DNA from: Solirubrobacter sp963837485
Lineage (GTDB): Bacteria > Actinomycetota > Thermoleophilia > Solirubrobacterales > Solirubrobacteraceae
Reading direction: 5' to 3'
DNA: 64,000 bases
NCBI GenBank assembly: GCA_963837485.1
Contig: CAWINP010000013.1
Span: forward strand, 124,001 to 188,000
Shown here: one piece after another, positions 8,408 through 17,210 of the stretch
Position numbering within the stretch: the stretch's first letter is position 1
Layout: every line of letters begins with the position of its first letter
Notes under the pieces: model-generated
What the model was told of the DNA's origin: nothing
What the model saw: only the letters and a program-made list of their open reading frames with translations
The model's database searches: none
Position numbers and translations under genes: made by a program

Positions 8408-9285
8408 TCAGGGCGCCGTTACCGGCCGACGCGGAGGCCGTGGCCAGAGTGGTGATCGCAGGCGACATCGCCGACATCGGCGAGCCCGACTACACGCTCG
8501 AGGACCTGCACGACGAGTGGGGCGCTGCGGAGTTCGAGCTCGCCACCGATGCGGTCGTGCTCGAGGAGGGCGGGCGGATCGCCGGCTACGCGGCGTTCCG
8601 CGGCCCCGGCGCCGTGCTGATCGTCGTCGATCCCGAGCGCCGCGGGGAGGGGCTGGGCACCGCGCTGCGCGGGTGGGCGGAGGACCGGGCGCGCGAGCGC
8701 GGCCAGCCGACGCTGCGCCAGGAAGTGGGCGACCGCAACGCGGCGGCCCGCGAGCTCCTGACCGCGGCCGGATACGAGCGCGAGCGCAGCTATTGGCGCA
8801 TGGAGCTCGAGCTCGACGGCACCGAGACGCGGCCCGCTCCCCCGAAGGGCTTCGCGATCCGCGGGCTCGACGTCGCCGCCGACGCCGCGGCGCTCTACGC
8901 GGTCAACGAGGCCGCCTTCGCCGGCAATGCCGACTACGAGCCGGAGTCCGAGACGCACTTCAACGACGAGCACCTGCGCGCGCACAACCACCGGCCCGAG
9001 CTGAGCCTCGTCGCCGAGCGCGATGGCCGGATCGCCGGCTTCGCGCTCGTGCGCGACCACGGCGAGAAGGTCGCCTACGTGGATCTGCTCGCCGTCCATC
9101 CCGACGCCGCCGGCCAGGGGCTCGGCAGCGGGCTGCTGCGGAGCGCGTTCGCGGGCGCCGCGCAGGCCGGCTTCCGCTCGGGCCGGCTCGGCGTCGCGTC
9201 CGACAACCCGAACGCGATCCGCCTGTACGCACGCGTGGGGATGACGCAGCGCTGGCGCGTCGATTCCTACGCGCGCTCGCTCTAG
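8404..9285 (+). CDS. Tandem GNAT acetyltransferase
   Basis: The 293-residue protein contains two GNAT folds. The N-terminal one has the acetyl-CoA loop VVDPERRGEGLGTALR; the C-terminal one has LAVHPDAAGQGLGSGLLRSAF and ends with NPNAIRLYARVGM. Two GNAT domains of this length is the layout of mycothiol synthase MshD, but nothing else supports that role. The GTG at 8404 overlaps the permease stop (GTGA), giving a three-gene operon. Its TAG stop forms the first half of the cysK -10 hexamer. Confidence 0.8.
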   Translation: MIRAPLPADAEAVARVVIAGDIADIGEPDYTLEDLHDEWGAAEFELATDAVVLEEGGRIAGYAAFRGPGAVLIVVDPERRGEGLGTALRGWAEDRARERGQPTLRQEVGDRNAAARELLTAAGYERERSYWRMELELDGTETRPAPPKGFAIRGLDVAADAAALYAVNEAAFAGNADYEPESETHFNDEHLRAHNHRPELSLVAERDGRIAGFALVRDHGEKVAYVDLLAVHPDAAGQGLGSGLLRSAFAGAAQAGFRSGRLGVASDNPNAIRLYARVGMTQRWRVDSYARSL

Positions 9286-9288
9286 GCT
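9283..9288 (+). promoter_or_regulatory. -10 box (TAGGCT) of cysK, overlapping upstream stop
   Basis: TAGGCT ends 9 nt before the cysK ATG. Its first three bases are the stop codon of the acetyltransferase gene. Confidence 0.5.
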
Positions 9289-9297
9289 GTCACCCCA

Positions 9298-10251
9298 ATG
9301 GGCGACATTCCGATCAACATTGCCGACCACGTCGGCCGGACGCCGATGGTGCGGTTCGGGCGCCTCGCCCCCGACGGCGCGCAGGTGTTCGGAAAGCTCG
9401 AGATGCTCAATCCCGGCGGCTCGGTCAAGGACCGGATCGGCGTCGCGATGATCGAGGCCGCCGAGCGCGAGGGGCGGATCGAGCCCGGGCGGAGCAGGAT
9501 CGTCGAGGCGACCAGCGGCAACACCGGCATCGCGCTCGCGTTCGTGTGCGCGGCCAAAGGCTACGACCTCGTGCTGACCATGCCGCAGGGCATGAGCCGC
9601 GAGCGCGAGGGCCTGCTGCGGCTCTACGGCGCGCAGGTCCACATCACCGAGTCGATGGGCGGGATGAACGAGTCGGTCGCCGCCGCGCAGGAGCTGGCGC
9701 AGGACGCCGACGTCTTCCTGCCCGACCAGTTCTCCAACCCCGCCAACCCGGAGATTCACCGCCGCACGACCGGCCCGGAGCTGTGGGAGGCGCTCGACGG
9801 CAAGGTCGACTACCTCGTCGCCGGCGTCGGAACCGGCGGGACGATCACCGGCGCGGGCGGCTTCCTCAAGGACCGCGCCCGCGACGTCAAGGTGATCGCC
9901 GTCGAGCCGGCGACCTCGGCGGTGCTCTCGGGCCGCCCGCCCGGCCCGCACAAGCTCCAGGGCATCGGCGCCGGGTTCGTGCCGCCGGTGCTGGACCGCA
10001 GCCTGCTCGACGAGATCGTCGCCGTCGACGACGAGGACGCGCTGGAGACCGCACGCCAGGCCGCCCGCCGCGAGGGCGTGCTGTGCGGGATCTCGAGCGG
10101 TGCGGCGCTGTGGGCCGCGCTGGAGATCTCCCGCCGCCCGGAGGCGAAGGGCAAGCGGATCGCCGTCGTGCTGCCGGACTCCGGCGAGCGCTACGTGTCG
10201 ACGCCGTTCTTCGCGCCCGAGCCCGAGCCCAGCGCGGCGGCCCAGCAATGA
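9298..10251 (+). CDS. cysK: Cysteine synthase (O-acetylserine sulfhydrylase)
   Basis: The 317-residue PLP enzyme replaces the acetyl group of O-acetylserine with sulfide to give cysteine. The Schiff-base Lys is K44 in NPGGSVKDR, the substrate loop is TSGNTGIALAF, and the PLP-phosphate loop is GVGTGGTITGAG, all in order and at normal length. It is followed by an esterase with ATGA overlap, and the sulfur genes tusA, thiF/moeB-like and cysE lie within 3.5 kb. A TAGGCT box immediately upstream suggests leaderless initiation at 9298. Confidence 0.93.
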   Translation: MGDIPINIADHVGRTPMVRFGRLAPDGAQVFGKLEMLNPGGSVKDRIGVAMIEAAEREGRIEPGRSRIVEATSGNTGIALAFVCAAKGYDLVLTMPQGMSREREGLLRLYGAQVHITESMGGMNESVAAAQELAQDADVFLPDQFSNPANPEIHRRTTGPELWEALDGKVDYLVAGVGTGGTITGAGGFLKDRARDVKVIAVEPATSAVLSGRPPGPHKLQGIGAGFVPPVLDRSLLDEIVAVDDEDALETARQAARREGVLCGISSGAALWAALEISRRPEAKGKRIAVVLPDSGERYVSTPFFAPEPEPSAAAQQ

Positions 10252-11301
10252 GCGCGCGCGAGGTGGAAGGCCCTGCCGGCGCGCCGTGGGAGCGGCCGCT
10301 GCACGGCGAGCTCGATCGGCTGGTGATCGAGTCCGACGCGCTCGACGGCAACCCGCTCGGCGACCCCGAGCGGCGCCCGCTGTACGTCTACCGCCCGCCC
10401 GGCGTCGAGCTTGACCATCCGCGCCCGCTGCCCAGCGTGTACGTGATCCAGGGCTACACGGGGCAGCTCGACATGTGGTTCAACCGGAGCGTCTTGGAGC
10501 GGACGATGATCGAGCGCCTGGACGCGCTGTTCGCGGCCGGCGAGTGCCCGGACGCGATCGTCGTGTTCGTCGACGCCTGGACGAGCTACGGCGGCTCGCA
10601 GTTCCTCAACTCGTCGGGCACCGGCAACTACCTCGACTACCTGTGCGACGACGTCGTCGGCTTCGTCGACGAGCGCTATCCGACGCTCGCGAGCCGCGAC
10701 CACCGCGGGCTGACCGGCAAGTCCTCCGGCGGCTACGGCGCGATGGTCGTGCCGATGCTGCGCCCCGACGTCTTCGGCGCGCTGGCCAGCCACGCCGGCG
10801 ACGCGCTGTTCGAGGCGTGCTACGCGCCGGAGTTCCCTGCCGCCGCGCGCACGCTGCGCGACCAGTTCGACGGCTCGTGGGACGTGCTGTTCCAGCGGCT
10901 GCGCGAGGCCGACCACGGCATCTTCGACCGCTTCCGGCCGTTCGAGTTCTACGGCTACGCGGCCGCCTACTCGCCGGAATCCGGCGGCCCCCGGCCGCGC
11001 GCTGCTGCCGTTCGACGAGCACGGCCGGCTGCTCGACGACATCTGGGACCAGTGGCTGCTCAAGGACCCCGTCCGGATGGCGCCCGGGCACGCCGACGCG
11101 CTTCGCTCGATGAAGCGGATCTACCTCGACGCCGGCCGCAGCGACGAGTACTACCTGGACCTCGGTGCCCAGGCGTTTGCCGGTGAGCTCGACCGGCTCG
11201 GCGTGCAGTACACGCTCGAGCTCTTCGACGGCAAGCACGGCGGCCTGACGTACCGGTATCCGGGGGCGATCCGGGAACTTATCCTGGCGCTGACGCCGTG
11301 A
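10248..11301 (+). pseudogene. Alpha/beta-hydrolase esterase with frameshift
   Basis: The first part (from the ATG overlapping the cysK stop) encodes an esterase-like alpha/beta hydrolase: YVIQGYTGQLDMWFN, VVFVDAWTSYGGSQF and the nucleophile elbow GKSSGGYGAM. The frame breaks at a run of five C at 10988-10992. Removing one C restores GPGRALLPFDEHGRLLDD and joins to the C-terminal piece DEYYLDLGAQAF...FDGKHGGLTYRYP, which carries the expected catalytic His. Restored length is about 350 residues. It is either a recent one-base insertion or a sequencing error in a homopolymer; all catalytic parts are otherwise intact. Confidence 0.75.
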
Positions 11302-11857
11302 CGGGCACGACGCCGTCGCGCGCCCACGCCTCGGCCTCCGGCCACGGTCCGAGGCCGGCGTCCGGGTTCAGGTGGCCGCGGCCGGCGATCACGTCGGCCG
11401 GCACGTCAAGGCTCGCGTAGGCGACGTCGGCCCGTTCGGGGCAGTACGGGTCGTTGTCTGAGCACACCATGCGCGCGCCGTCGGGCGCCGAGGCGCGCAG
11501 CGCATCGGCATCCAGCGGCGCAGGCAGGAAGCTCTGCAGCGGCTCCAGCTCGATGGCCGGCGACGGCGGGGCGACGAGCAGGATCCGCGAGGCCGGCGCG
11601 CCGCCGCCGGCCACGTGGTGCAGCCACAGCAGGCAGGCGAGCGAATGGCAGAGCACGACGGGCGGCTCGCCGAGCGCGTCGAGCTCGCGGGCCAGCGCGT
11701 CCAGCCACGAGCGCAGCTGCGGCTGGTCGGCGTCCGGCAGGTCGGGATACGCGACCTGTGCGTCGGCGGCGCGCAGGCGCCCCGCGAGCCAGGTCTGCCA
11801 GTGTCCCGGCCCCGACCCCTGGTAACCGTGGAGGATGAGATATGAAGGGCGCCCCAT
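11279..11857 (-). CDS. RBBP9/YdeN-type alpha/beta hydrolase
   Basis: The 192-residue protein starts YLILHGYQGSGPGHWQTWL, continues with the nucleophile motif CHSLACLLWL and SDNDPYCP near the acid residue, and ends with the His motif GRGHLNPDAGLGPWPE. This is the RBBP9/YdeN serine-hydrolase signature. Substrate unknown. I chose ATG 11857 over an upstream ATG because a TACCGT hexamer lies 10 nt ahead of it. The 3' end overlaps the broken esterase by 23 bp (convergent). Confidence 0.85.
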   Translation of the reverse strand: MGRPSYLILHGYQGSGPGHWQTWLAGRLRAADAQVAYPDLPDADQPQLRSWLDALARELDALGEPPVVLCHSLACLLWLHHVAGGGAPASRILLVAPPSPAIELEPLQSFLPAPLDADALRASAPDGARMVCSDNDPYCPERADVAYASLDVPADVIAGRGHLNPDAGLGPWPEAEAWARDGVVPVTASAPG

Positions 11858-11866
11858 GCCGGCCGC

Positions 11867-11873
11867 TACGGTA
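11867..11873. promoter_or_regulatory. Overlapping divergent -10 boxes (TACGGTA)
   Basis: TACGGT on the plus strand (11867-11872) ends 7 nt before tusA. On the minus strand TACCGT (11868-11873) ends 10 nt before the hydrolase ATG. The two boxes share five bases, so polymerase could start in either direction from one opened site. Confidence 0.45.
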
Positions 11874-11879
11874 CCCCAC

Positions 11880-12086
11880 ATGGTCCACACGCTCGACGTC
11901 AGGGGCCTCCGCTGCCCGATGACCTGGGTGCGGACGAAGCTGGAGCTGGAGCGTCTCGCGGCCGGCGAGACGCTCGAGGTGCGCCTGCCGCCGGGCGAAG
12001 CGGTCGAGAGCGTCCCGCGCTCGGCGCGCGAGGCGGGTCACCAGGTCCTGCTCACCGGCACGACCGTCACAATCGTGCGTAGATGA
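11880..12086 (+). CDS. tusA: TusA-family sulfur carrier
   Basis: The 68-residue protein has the TusA/SirA signature LDVRGLRCPMTWVRTKLELE with the persulfide-carrying Cys at residue 12. TusA proteins carry activated sulfur for thiolation, cofactor synthesis or sulfur oxidation. It overlaps the thiF/moeB-like gene by 4 bp (ATGA) and is followed by cysE, so it probably belongs to cysteine or sulfur-relay metabolism rather than tRNA thiolation. The ATG at 11880 is favoured by the adjacent -10 box. Confidence 0.85.
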   Translation: MVHTLDVRGLRCPMTWVRTKLELERLAAGETLEVRLPPGEAVESVPRSAREAGHQVLLTGTTVTIVRR

Positions 12087-12940
12087 GCAGCTCCCGCCGC
12101 AACTTCTTCCGCGACCTCGCGGCCGCCGCGGCGCGGGCGCTGCCGGACATGGAGGACAAGCTCGAGGTCGAGTTCGTCGTCGATCCGCCGCCGCCGCTGC
12201 TCAGCGAGGCCGAGATTGACCGCTACTCGCGACAGCTGCTGCTGCCGGAGTTCAGCGAGCTCTCCCAGCTCGCGCTGCGTGACGCGAACGTCCTGGTGAT
12301 CGGCGCCGGCGCGCTCGGCTCGCCGGTGGCGGCGTACCTGGCCGGCGCCGGCGTGGGGCGCCTGGGGATCGCCGATCCCGACGCCGTCGAGATCTCCAAC
12401 CTCGCGCGCCAGCACCTGCACTTCACGCCCGACGAGGGAAGCCCGAAGGCCGAGTCGGCGGCCGCCAAGCTGCGCTTCCTGAACCCGGAGATCCTGGTCG
12501 AGGCCTACCAGGTGCGCGTGGAGGAGGCCAACGTGCGCGGCCTCGTCGAGCAGCAGGACCTGATCGTCGACTGCAGCGACTCCTTCGAGACGCGCTATCT
12601 CGTCAACCAGGCCTGCTGCGAGGCCGGCGTGCCGCTCGTGGAGGGCGGCGTGGCGGGCTGGAGCGGGCTGGTGATGCCGATCCGGCCGGGGGAGACGGCG
12701 TGCTACCGCTGCGCGTTCCCGACCGTGCCGGAGGGCGCGCGCTCGTGCGCTGAGGCCGGCGTGCTCGGCCCGGCGGCGGGGATCGTCGGCTCGCTGCAGG
12801 CGCTCGAGGCGCTCAAGCTCCTGACCATGGTGGCGCCGCCGCTGACGGACGGGTTCTTCCAGGTCGACCTGCTGTCGCTCGACGTGCTGCGCGTGAACGT
12901 CCAGCGGCGCCCCGACTGCCCGGACTGCGGCGAGGCGTAA
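12083..12940 (+). CDS. ThiF/MoeB/HesA-family adenylyltransferase
   Basis: The 285-residue E1-like enzyme opens with an amphipathic N-terminal extension of about 45 residues, then RYSRQLLLPEF, the nucleotide loop VLVIGAGALGSPVAAYLAGAG, the conserved DPDAVEISNLARQ segment and DCSDSFETRYLVN. Zinc ligands are two CxxC pairs: CYRC near residue 210 and CPDC at the end. Such enzymes adenylate the C-terminal Gly-Gly of small carrier proteins (ThiS, MoaD, CysO). No such carrier gene is adjacent; TusA and CysE flank it. Confidence 0.85.
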   Translation: MSSSRRNFFRDLAAAAARALPDMEDKLEVEFVVDPPPPLLSEAEIDRYSRQLLLPEFSELSQLALRDANVLVIGAGALGSPVAAYLAGAGVGRLGIADPDAVEISNLARQHLHFTPDEGSPKAESAAAKLRFLNPEILVEAYQVRVEEANVRGLVEQQDLIVDCSDSFETRYLVNQACCEAGVPLVEGGVAGWSGLVMPIRPGETACYRCAFPTVPEGARSCAEAGVLGPAAGIVGSLQALEALKLLTMVAPPLTDGFFQVDLLSLDVLRVNVQRRPDCPDCGEA

Positions 12941-12941
12941 C

Positions 12942-13682
12942 GTGTTGACCACGGTGAAGCGGCTGCGCGGCGACATCCAGGCGGTGCGCGAGCGCGATCC
13001 CGCCGCGGCCGGCGTCTCGACGTTGGGGATCCTGACCGGCTGGCCGGGCCTGCACGCGCTGATCGCCCACCGGATCGCCCATGCGCTGCGGGCGCGCGGC
13101 GTGCCGGGCCTGCCGCGCCTGATCGCGTACGTCTCGCGCGCGGTGACGGGGATCGAGATCCATCCCGCCGCCCAGATCGGCGAAGGGCTGTTCATCGACC
13201 ACGGGATGGGCGTGGTGATCGGCGAGACCGCCGAGATCGGCGCCAACGTGACGCTGTACCAGGGCGTCACGCTCGGCGGCACCGGCTTCGCCACCGGCAA
13301 GCGCCATCCGACGGTGCAGGACAACGTCACGATCGGCTCCGGCGCGAAGCTGCTCGGCCCGATCGCGATCGGCCACGGCGCCAAGATCGGCGCCAACGCG
13401 GTCGTCATCCACGAGGTGCCGCCGAAGTCCACGGTGGTGGGCAACCCGGGGCATCCGGTTCGCATCGAGGGGCGCCGTCCGGAGGGCCCGGACGCCGACT
13501 GGGTGCATCTGCCGGACCCGATCGCCGACGCGCTGAAGCTGATGTCCGCCCGCGTCGCCTCGCTCGAGCGCGAGCTGGCCGAGTTGCGCGGGCATGAGGG
13601 ATCCCCGCCCTCCCCGCCGGCCTCGCCCGCCGAGGTCGTCCCGCTGCGCAGCAGAGGTGGGCCGAGCCCCGCCGGTGGGTAG
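12942..13682 (+). CDS. cysE: Serine O-acetyltransferase
   Basis: The 246-residue protein is a left-handed beta-helix acetyltransferase: an N-terminal helical part (WPGLHALIAHRIAHALRARG), then hexapeptide repeats with IGEGLFIDHGMGVVIGETAEIGANVTLYQGVTLGG and IGHGAKIGANAVVIHEVP. These match CysE, which makes O-acetylserine for CysK. A Pro/Ser-rich tail of about 40 residues extends past the catalytic core. It starts with GTG one base after the stop of the preceding gene. Its TAG stop forms part of the next gene's -10 box. Confidence 0.92.
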   Translation: MLTTVKRLRGDIQAVRERDPAAAGVSTLGILTGWPGLHALIAHRIAHALRARGVPGLPRLIAYVSRAVTGIEIHPAAQIGEGLFIDHGMGVVIGETAEIGANVTLYQGVTLGGTGFATGKRHPTVQDNVTIGSGAKLLGPIAIGHGAKIGANAVVIHEVPPKSTVVGNPGHPVRIEGRRPEGPDADWVHLPDPIADALKLMSARVASLERELAELRGHEGSPPSPPASPAEVVPLRSRGGPSPAGG

Positions 13683-13685
13683 CCT
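13680..13685 (+). promoter_or_regulatory. -10 box (TAGCCT), overlapping cysE stop
   Basis: TAGCCT ends 9 nt before the ATG at 13695. Its TAG is the stop codon of cysE. Confidence 0.45.
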
Positions 13686-13694
13686 CCCGCCGCG

Positions 13695-14123
13695 ATGCCC
13701 ACGTTCTCGCATTCGATCGACGTGCCCAAGCCGCCCGCCGAGGTCTTCCCCTACCTCCTCGAGGCCGACAAGGTGCCGCAGTGGACGAGCGACCTGTCGT
13801 CCTACGAGCCCGCGGGACCGCTCGCCGACGGCACCGAGATCCGGCAGGTGATCTCGATCGGCGGCAGCCACATCACGCTGAACATGACGCTCGAGCGCTA
13901 CACGCCGCCGGCGAGCGCGATCGTCGCGTTCTCCACCAACGGCGTCGAGGTGACCAACACCTACGAGGTCCAGGCCAGCGGGCACGGCAGCCGGGTCACG
14001 CAGGGACTCGACGCAAGGGCGTCCTCGTTCACCGCGCGGATGCTGATCCCCGTACTGCAGGGGCGGCTGGAGAAGAAGGTCACCGGCGACCTCGAACGCC
14101 TGCGCGCGCTGCTCGGCGGCTAG
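13695..14123 (+). CDS. SRPBCC-family (polyketide cyclase-like) protein
   Basis: The 142-residue protein has the START-like fold pattern: FSHSIDVPKPPAEVFPYLLEADKVPQWTSDL at the start, a central beta-rich part, and a C-terminal helix ending KVTGDLERLRALL. SRPBCC proteins bind hydrophobic ligands or act as cyclases. No specific function can be read. It stands alone between cysE and the hydrogenase operon. Confidence 0.75.
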   Translation: MPTFSHSIDVPKPPAEVFPYLLEADKVPQWTSDLSSYEPAGPLADGTEIRQVISIGGSHITLNMTLERYTPPASAIVAFSTNGVEVTNTYEVQASGHGSRVTQGLDARASSFTARMLIPVLQGRLEKKVTGDLERLRALLGG

Positions 14124-14171
14124 CGCAGGGGCCGATTGCGCGTCACGGCAGCACTCTGCGGGATGTCAAAT

Positions 14172-14190
14172 CTTCGAAGATGATAAGATT
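14172..14190. promoter_or_regulatory. Putative ArsR operator before hydrogenase operon
   Basis: CTTCGAAGATGATAAGATT contains the palindrome core CTTCGAAG and sits in a short AT-rich island 154 nt before hyfB. It matches 15 of 17 positions of the sequence in front of arsR at 21213, suggesting that one regulator binds both. The rest of the 14124-14343 gap is GC-rich and holds no gene I can see. Confidence 0.5.
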
Positions 14191-14343
14191 CTAAGTGTGT
14201 CGAGCAACCTTCCCGTAAGCGCCGTGGACCGGGCGTGATCGTCCAGGCCGTGAGCGGGACGGACTCCCCGCCGCAGCGCGCTTGACCGCGCCGATGCGGG
14301 ACGGGGTCATGCGCCGGCGCGCCGGGGCGACGGGTCGGGCATC

Positions 14344-16284
14344 GTGAGCTGGGTCGGAGCGGTCGCGGTGGCGGGCGTGGCCTGCCTGGCTCTAGGCGGC
14401 GTGCTGGCGGCGGCCGGGAGCGTGGCTCGCGGTGTGCTGCTGCAGGGCGCCGGGATGCTGGCGCTCGGTGTCGCGGGTCTCGCCGTCCTGATCGACGGAA
14501 GGCCGGTCGGCGACGGCTTTCGCAGCACGGTCGATCCGGCGCTCGGGCTGGATTCGCTGAGCGGGTTCTTCCTGGTGGTGTTGTGCGTGGTCGCGCTGCC
14601 GGCGCTGGCGTTCGCGCGCGACGGTCTGCGCGCAACGCCGCGGGCGCCGGCTCTGGCGGCGTTGACCGCCGGGTTTCTGCTCGCGATGGCGCTCGTCGTC
14701 GCGGCGCGCGACGTGACGACGTTCCTTGCCGGCTGGGAGCTGATGACGCTCCTGCCCGCGGCAGCGATCCTGGTGGCCCGCCAGGACGCCGAGGTGCGCG
14801 GGGCGGTGTTCGTGTACCTGGCGGTCACGCATCTCGGCGGCGTCGGGGTGTGGGTGGCGCTGCTGGTCCTCGCGCATGAGGGCGTGCTGGGTGGCGCGCC
14901 GTTGGAGCCGGGTGCCGTGCAGGCGCTGGTGATCGTCGCCGCGCTCGTGGGGTTCTGCACCAAGGCGGGCGTCGTGCCGTTGCACGTGTGGCTTCCGCGG
15001 GCGCATCCGGTCGCGCCGAGCCACGTGTCGGCGCTGATGTCGGGTGTGATGATCAAGCTGGCGCTCTACGGCCTGGTGCGCGTGCTGTTCGAGTGGTCGT
15101 CGCAGGTGCCGCTGTGGGTGGGCCTGGTGCTGCTGGCCGCGGGCGCGCTGTCGGCGCTGGTGGGCGTGCTGTACGCGCTCGTGCAGCACGAGCTCAAGCG
15201 GCTGCTGGCGTTTCACTCGATCGAGAACGTCGGGATCATCGTGCTCGGACTCGGCGCGTCGCTGGTGCTGGCCGCGCGCGGCCAGGCGGCGTGGAGCGCG
15301 CTGGCGTTCGCGGCCGCGCTGCTGCACACGCTCAACCACGCGGTGTTCAAGGCAGCGCTGTTCCTGGGCGCGGGCGCGTTCAGCCACGCGGTGGGGAACC
15401 TGGAGCTCGATCGGCTCGGTGGGTTGTTGCGGCGCATGCCGTGGACGGGCGGCGGCTTTCTGGTTGCGGCGATGGCGATCGCCGGCGTACCGCCGTTGAA
15501 CGGGTTCGCGTCGGAGTGGCTGACGTTGCAGGCGCTCGTGCGGGTGCCGCTGACGCAGGACGACGCGGTGTCGGTGGCGGGCGCCGCGGCGGCGATCGCG
15601 CTGGCCGCGACCGCGGCGCTGGCCGTGTTCTGCTTCGTGAAGGTCGTCGGGCTCGTGCTGCTCGGCGAGCCGCGCCGGCCCGAGTGCGCGCAGGCGCAGG
15701 AGCCGCCGGCGGGCATGCGCGTCGCGGTCGTCGGGTTGGCCGGCCTGTGCGTCGGGCTCGGGGCGGCCGCCGCGGCGATCGTGCCGCGGCTGGCCGAGCT
15801 CGGCCCCGGCGAGGCGGGGATCGAGCCCGGTGTCGCGCTGCAGGCGCCCGGCACCGGCTCGCTTCCGTCGCTCGCGCTCGTCGTCGCGCTCCCGCTCGTC
15901 GTGGCCGTGCTGTGGCGGGTGCGCCGGAGTCCGCGCGCGGCGCCGTCGCCGGCGTGGGCGTGCGGGCAGCCGTCCGCGCCCGCGCTGGCATGGACGTCGG
16001 CGGGGTTCACGAAGCCGTTGCGGCTGGTGCTCGAGGCCGTGCTGCGACCGCGCCGGGAGCTGGTCGTGGAGTCTCGTGGCGAGGTCGTGCAGGAGTTGGC
16101 GTACCACGCCGAGGTCCCGCACCTGTTCGATACGCACCTGTATGAGCCGGCGGTCCGGCTGGCCGGCCGCGGGGCGCGCCGCGTGCGTCGCCTGCAGTCC
16201 GGGAGCCTGCGCGCCTACCTGGTCTATCTGCTGGCGCTGGTCATCGTGGTGCTCGCGCTGGCGCGCTCGGGTGCGCTCGGATGA
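14344..16284 (+). CDS. hyfB: Hydrogenase-4-like antiporter subunit (HyfB/HycC type)
   Basis: The 646-residue protein has about 16 transmembrane helices and belongs to the NuoL/N/Mrp antiporter-like family. Conserved channel residues are visible: the TM5 Glu in GWELMTLLPAA, the broken-helix Lys segment GFCTKAGVVPLHVWLPRAHPVAPSHVSALMSG, and HELKRLLAFHSIENVG. The long C-terminal extension with a last helix (YLVYLLALVIVVLALA) is typical of HycC/HyfB. GTG start at 14344; first of six coupled genes. It should translocate ions coupled to the hydrogenase module. Confidence 0.88.
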   Translation: MSWVGAVAVAGVACLALGGVLAAAGSVARGVLLQGAGMLALGVAGLAVLIDGRPVGDGFRSTVDPALGLDSLSGFFLVVLCVVALPALAFARDGLRATPRAPALAALTAGFLLAMALVVAARDVTTFLAGWELMTLLPAAAILVARQDAEVRGAVFVYLAVTHLGGVGVWVALLVLAHEGVLGGAPLEPGAVQALVIVAALVGFCTKAGVVPLHVWLPRAHPVAPSHVSALMSGVMIKLALYGLVRVLFEWSSQVPLWVGLVLLAAGALSALVGVLYALVQHELKRLLAFHSIENVGIIVLGLGASLVLAARGQAAWSALAFAAALLHTLNHAVFKAALFLGAGAFSHAVGNLELDRLGGLLRRMPWTGGGFLVAAMAIAGVPPLNGFASEWLTLQALVRVPLTQDDAVSVAGAAAAIALAATAALAVFCFVKVVGLVLLGEPRRPECAQAQEPPAGMRVAVVGLAGLCVGLGAAAAAIVPRLAELGPGEAGIEPGVALQAPGTGSLPSLALVVALPLVVAVLWRVRRSPRAAPSPAWACGQPSAPALAWTSAGFTKPLRLVLEAVLRPRRELVVESRGEVVQELAYHAEVPHLFDTHLYEPAVRLAGRGARRVRRLQSGSLRAYLVYLLALVIVVLALARSGALG

Positions 16285-17210
16285 CCGCGGCGACGGCCGT
16301 CGCCGGGATCGTCGAGCTCGGTGGCGGCGTGGCGCTCGCGCCGCTGCTGCCCGGGCTGGTGCAGACGTCCAAGGGCCGGCTGCAGGGTCGTCGCGGCCCG
16401 TCGCCCCTGCAGCCGTATCGCGAGCTGCGGCGGCTGTGGCGGCGCAGCCGTGTGACCCCCGAGCCGCGCACGCTCGTGTACGAGCTCGCACCGCCGGTCG
16501 TGGCCGGCGCCTCGCTGCTGGCGCTCCTGCTGCTGCCGATCGGCTCATCTGGCGCGTCGTGGGGCCTGGGTCACGACGCGCTCGTGCTCGTCGGGCTGCT
16601 CGCGCTCGCTCGCTTCGCGATCACGGCGGCGGCGTGGGACACCGGGAGCGGATTCGCGCTGATGGGCGCCGCTCGCGAGCTGACGTTCGCGGTCTTCGTC
16701 GAAGGGCTGCTGGTGCTGGTGATCGTGCTGCTCGCGCTGCCGGCGGCGAGCACGGACCTTGTGACGATCAGCGCCGTCGCGGCGGACGGCGGACCGTGGC
16801 GGGAGCCGGTGCGCTGGGCGGCGACGGCGGCGCTCGCGCTCGTCGTGCTGGCCGAGACCGGGCGCCAGCCGATCGACAACCCGGACACGCATCTGGAGCT
16901 CACGATGGTGCACGAGGGGCCGCTGCTGGAGTACGCGGGTCGCGACCAGGCGCTGCTGCAGTGGGCGGCGGCGGCGCGGCACTGGATCATGCTCGTGCTC
17001 GTCGCCGAGCTGGCGCTCCCGCACCCGGGTCCGTTCGCGGTGCAGCTCGCGTGGCTGGCGGGCTGGCTGCTCGCGCTCGCCGTCGTGCTGGCCGTGATCG
17101 AGACGCTGCAGGCCAAGATGCGGATCCTGCGCGTGCCGCTGCTGCTGGGCGGCGGCGTCGCGCTGTCTCTGCTCGGTCTCGCAAGCACGCTGCTCGGAGC
17201 CTTGGCGTGA
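16281..17210 (+). CDS. hyfC: Hydrogenase-4-like NuoH homologue (HyfC/HycD type)
   Basis: The 309-residue membrane protein has about 8 helices. The cytoplasmic loop KGRLQGRRGPSPLQPYRELRRL and the acidic signature AETGRQPIDNPDTHLELTMVHE are hallmarks of the NuoH/HycD family, which joins the hydrophilic [NiFe] module to the ion-pump arm. ATGA overlap with hyfB and GTGA overlap with hyfE show translational coupling. Confidence 0.9.
   Translation: MTAATAVAGIVELGGGVALAPLLPGLVQTSKGRLQGRRGPSPLQPYRELRRLWRRSRVTPEPRTLVYELAPPVVAGASLLALLLLPIGSSGASWGLGHDALVLVGLLALARFAITAAAWDTGSGFALMGAARELTFAVFVEGLLVLVIVLLALPAASTDLVTISAVAADGGPWREPVRWAATAALALVVLAETGRQPIDNPDTHLELTMVHEGPLLEYAGRDQALLQWAAAARHWIMLVLVAELALPHPGPFAVQLAWLAGWLLALAVVLAVIETLQAKMRILRVPLLLGGGVALSLLGLASTLLGALA

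Noticed and set aside
14392..16548. Minus-strand ORF of over 700 codons opposite hyfB/hyfC
   Set aside because: Low-complexity Arg/Gln/His translation and no domain. The plus strand has membrane proteins with conserved channel residues.
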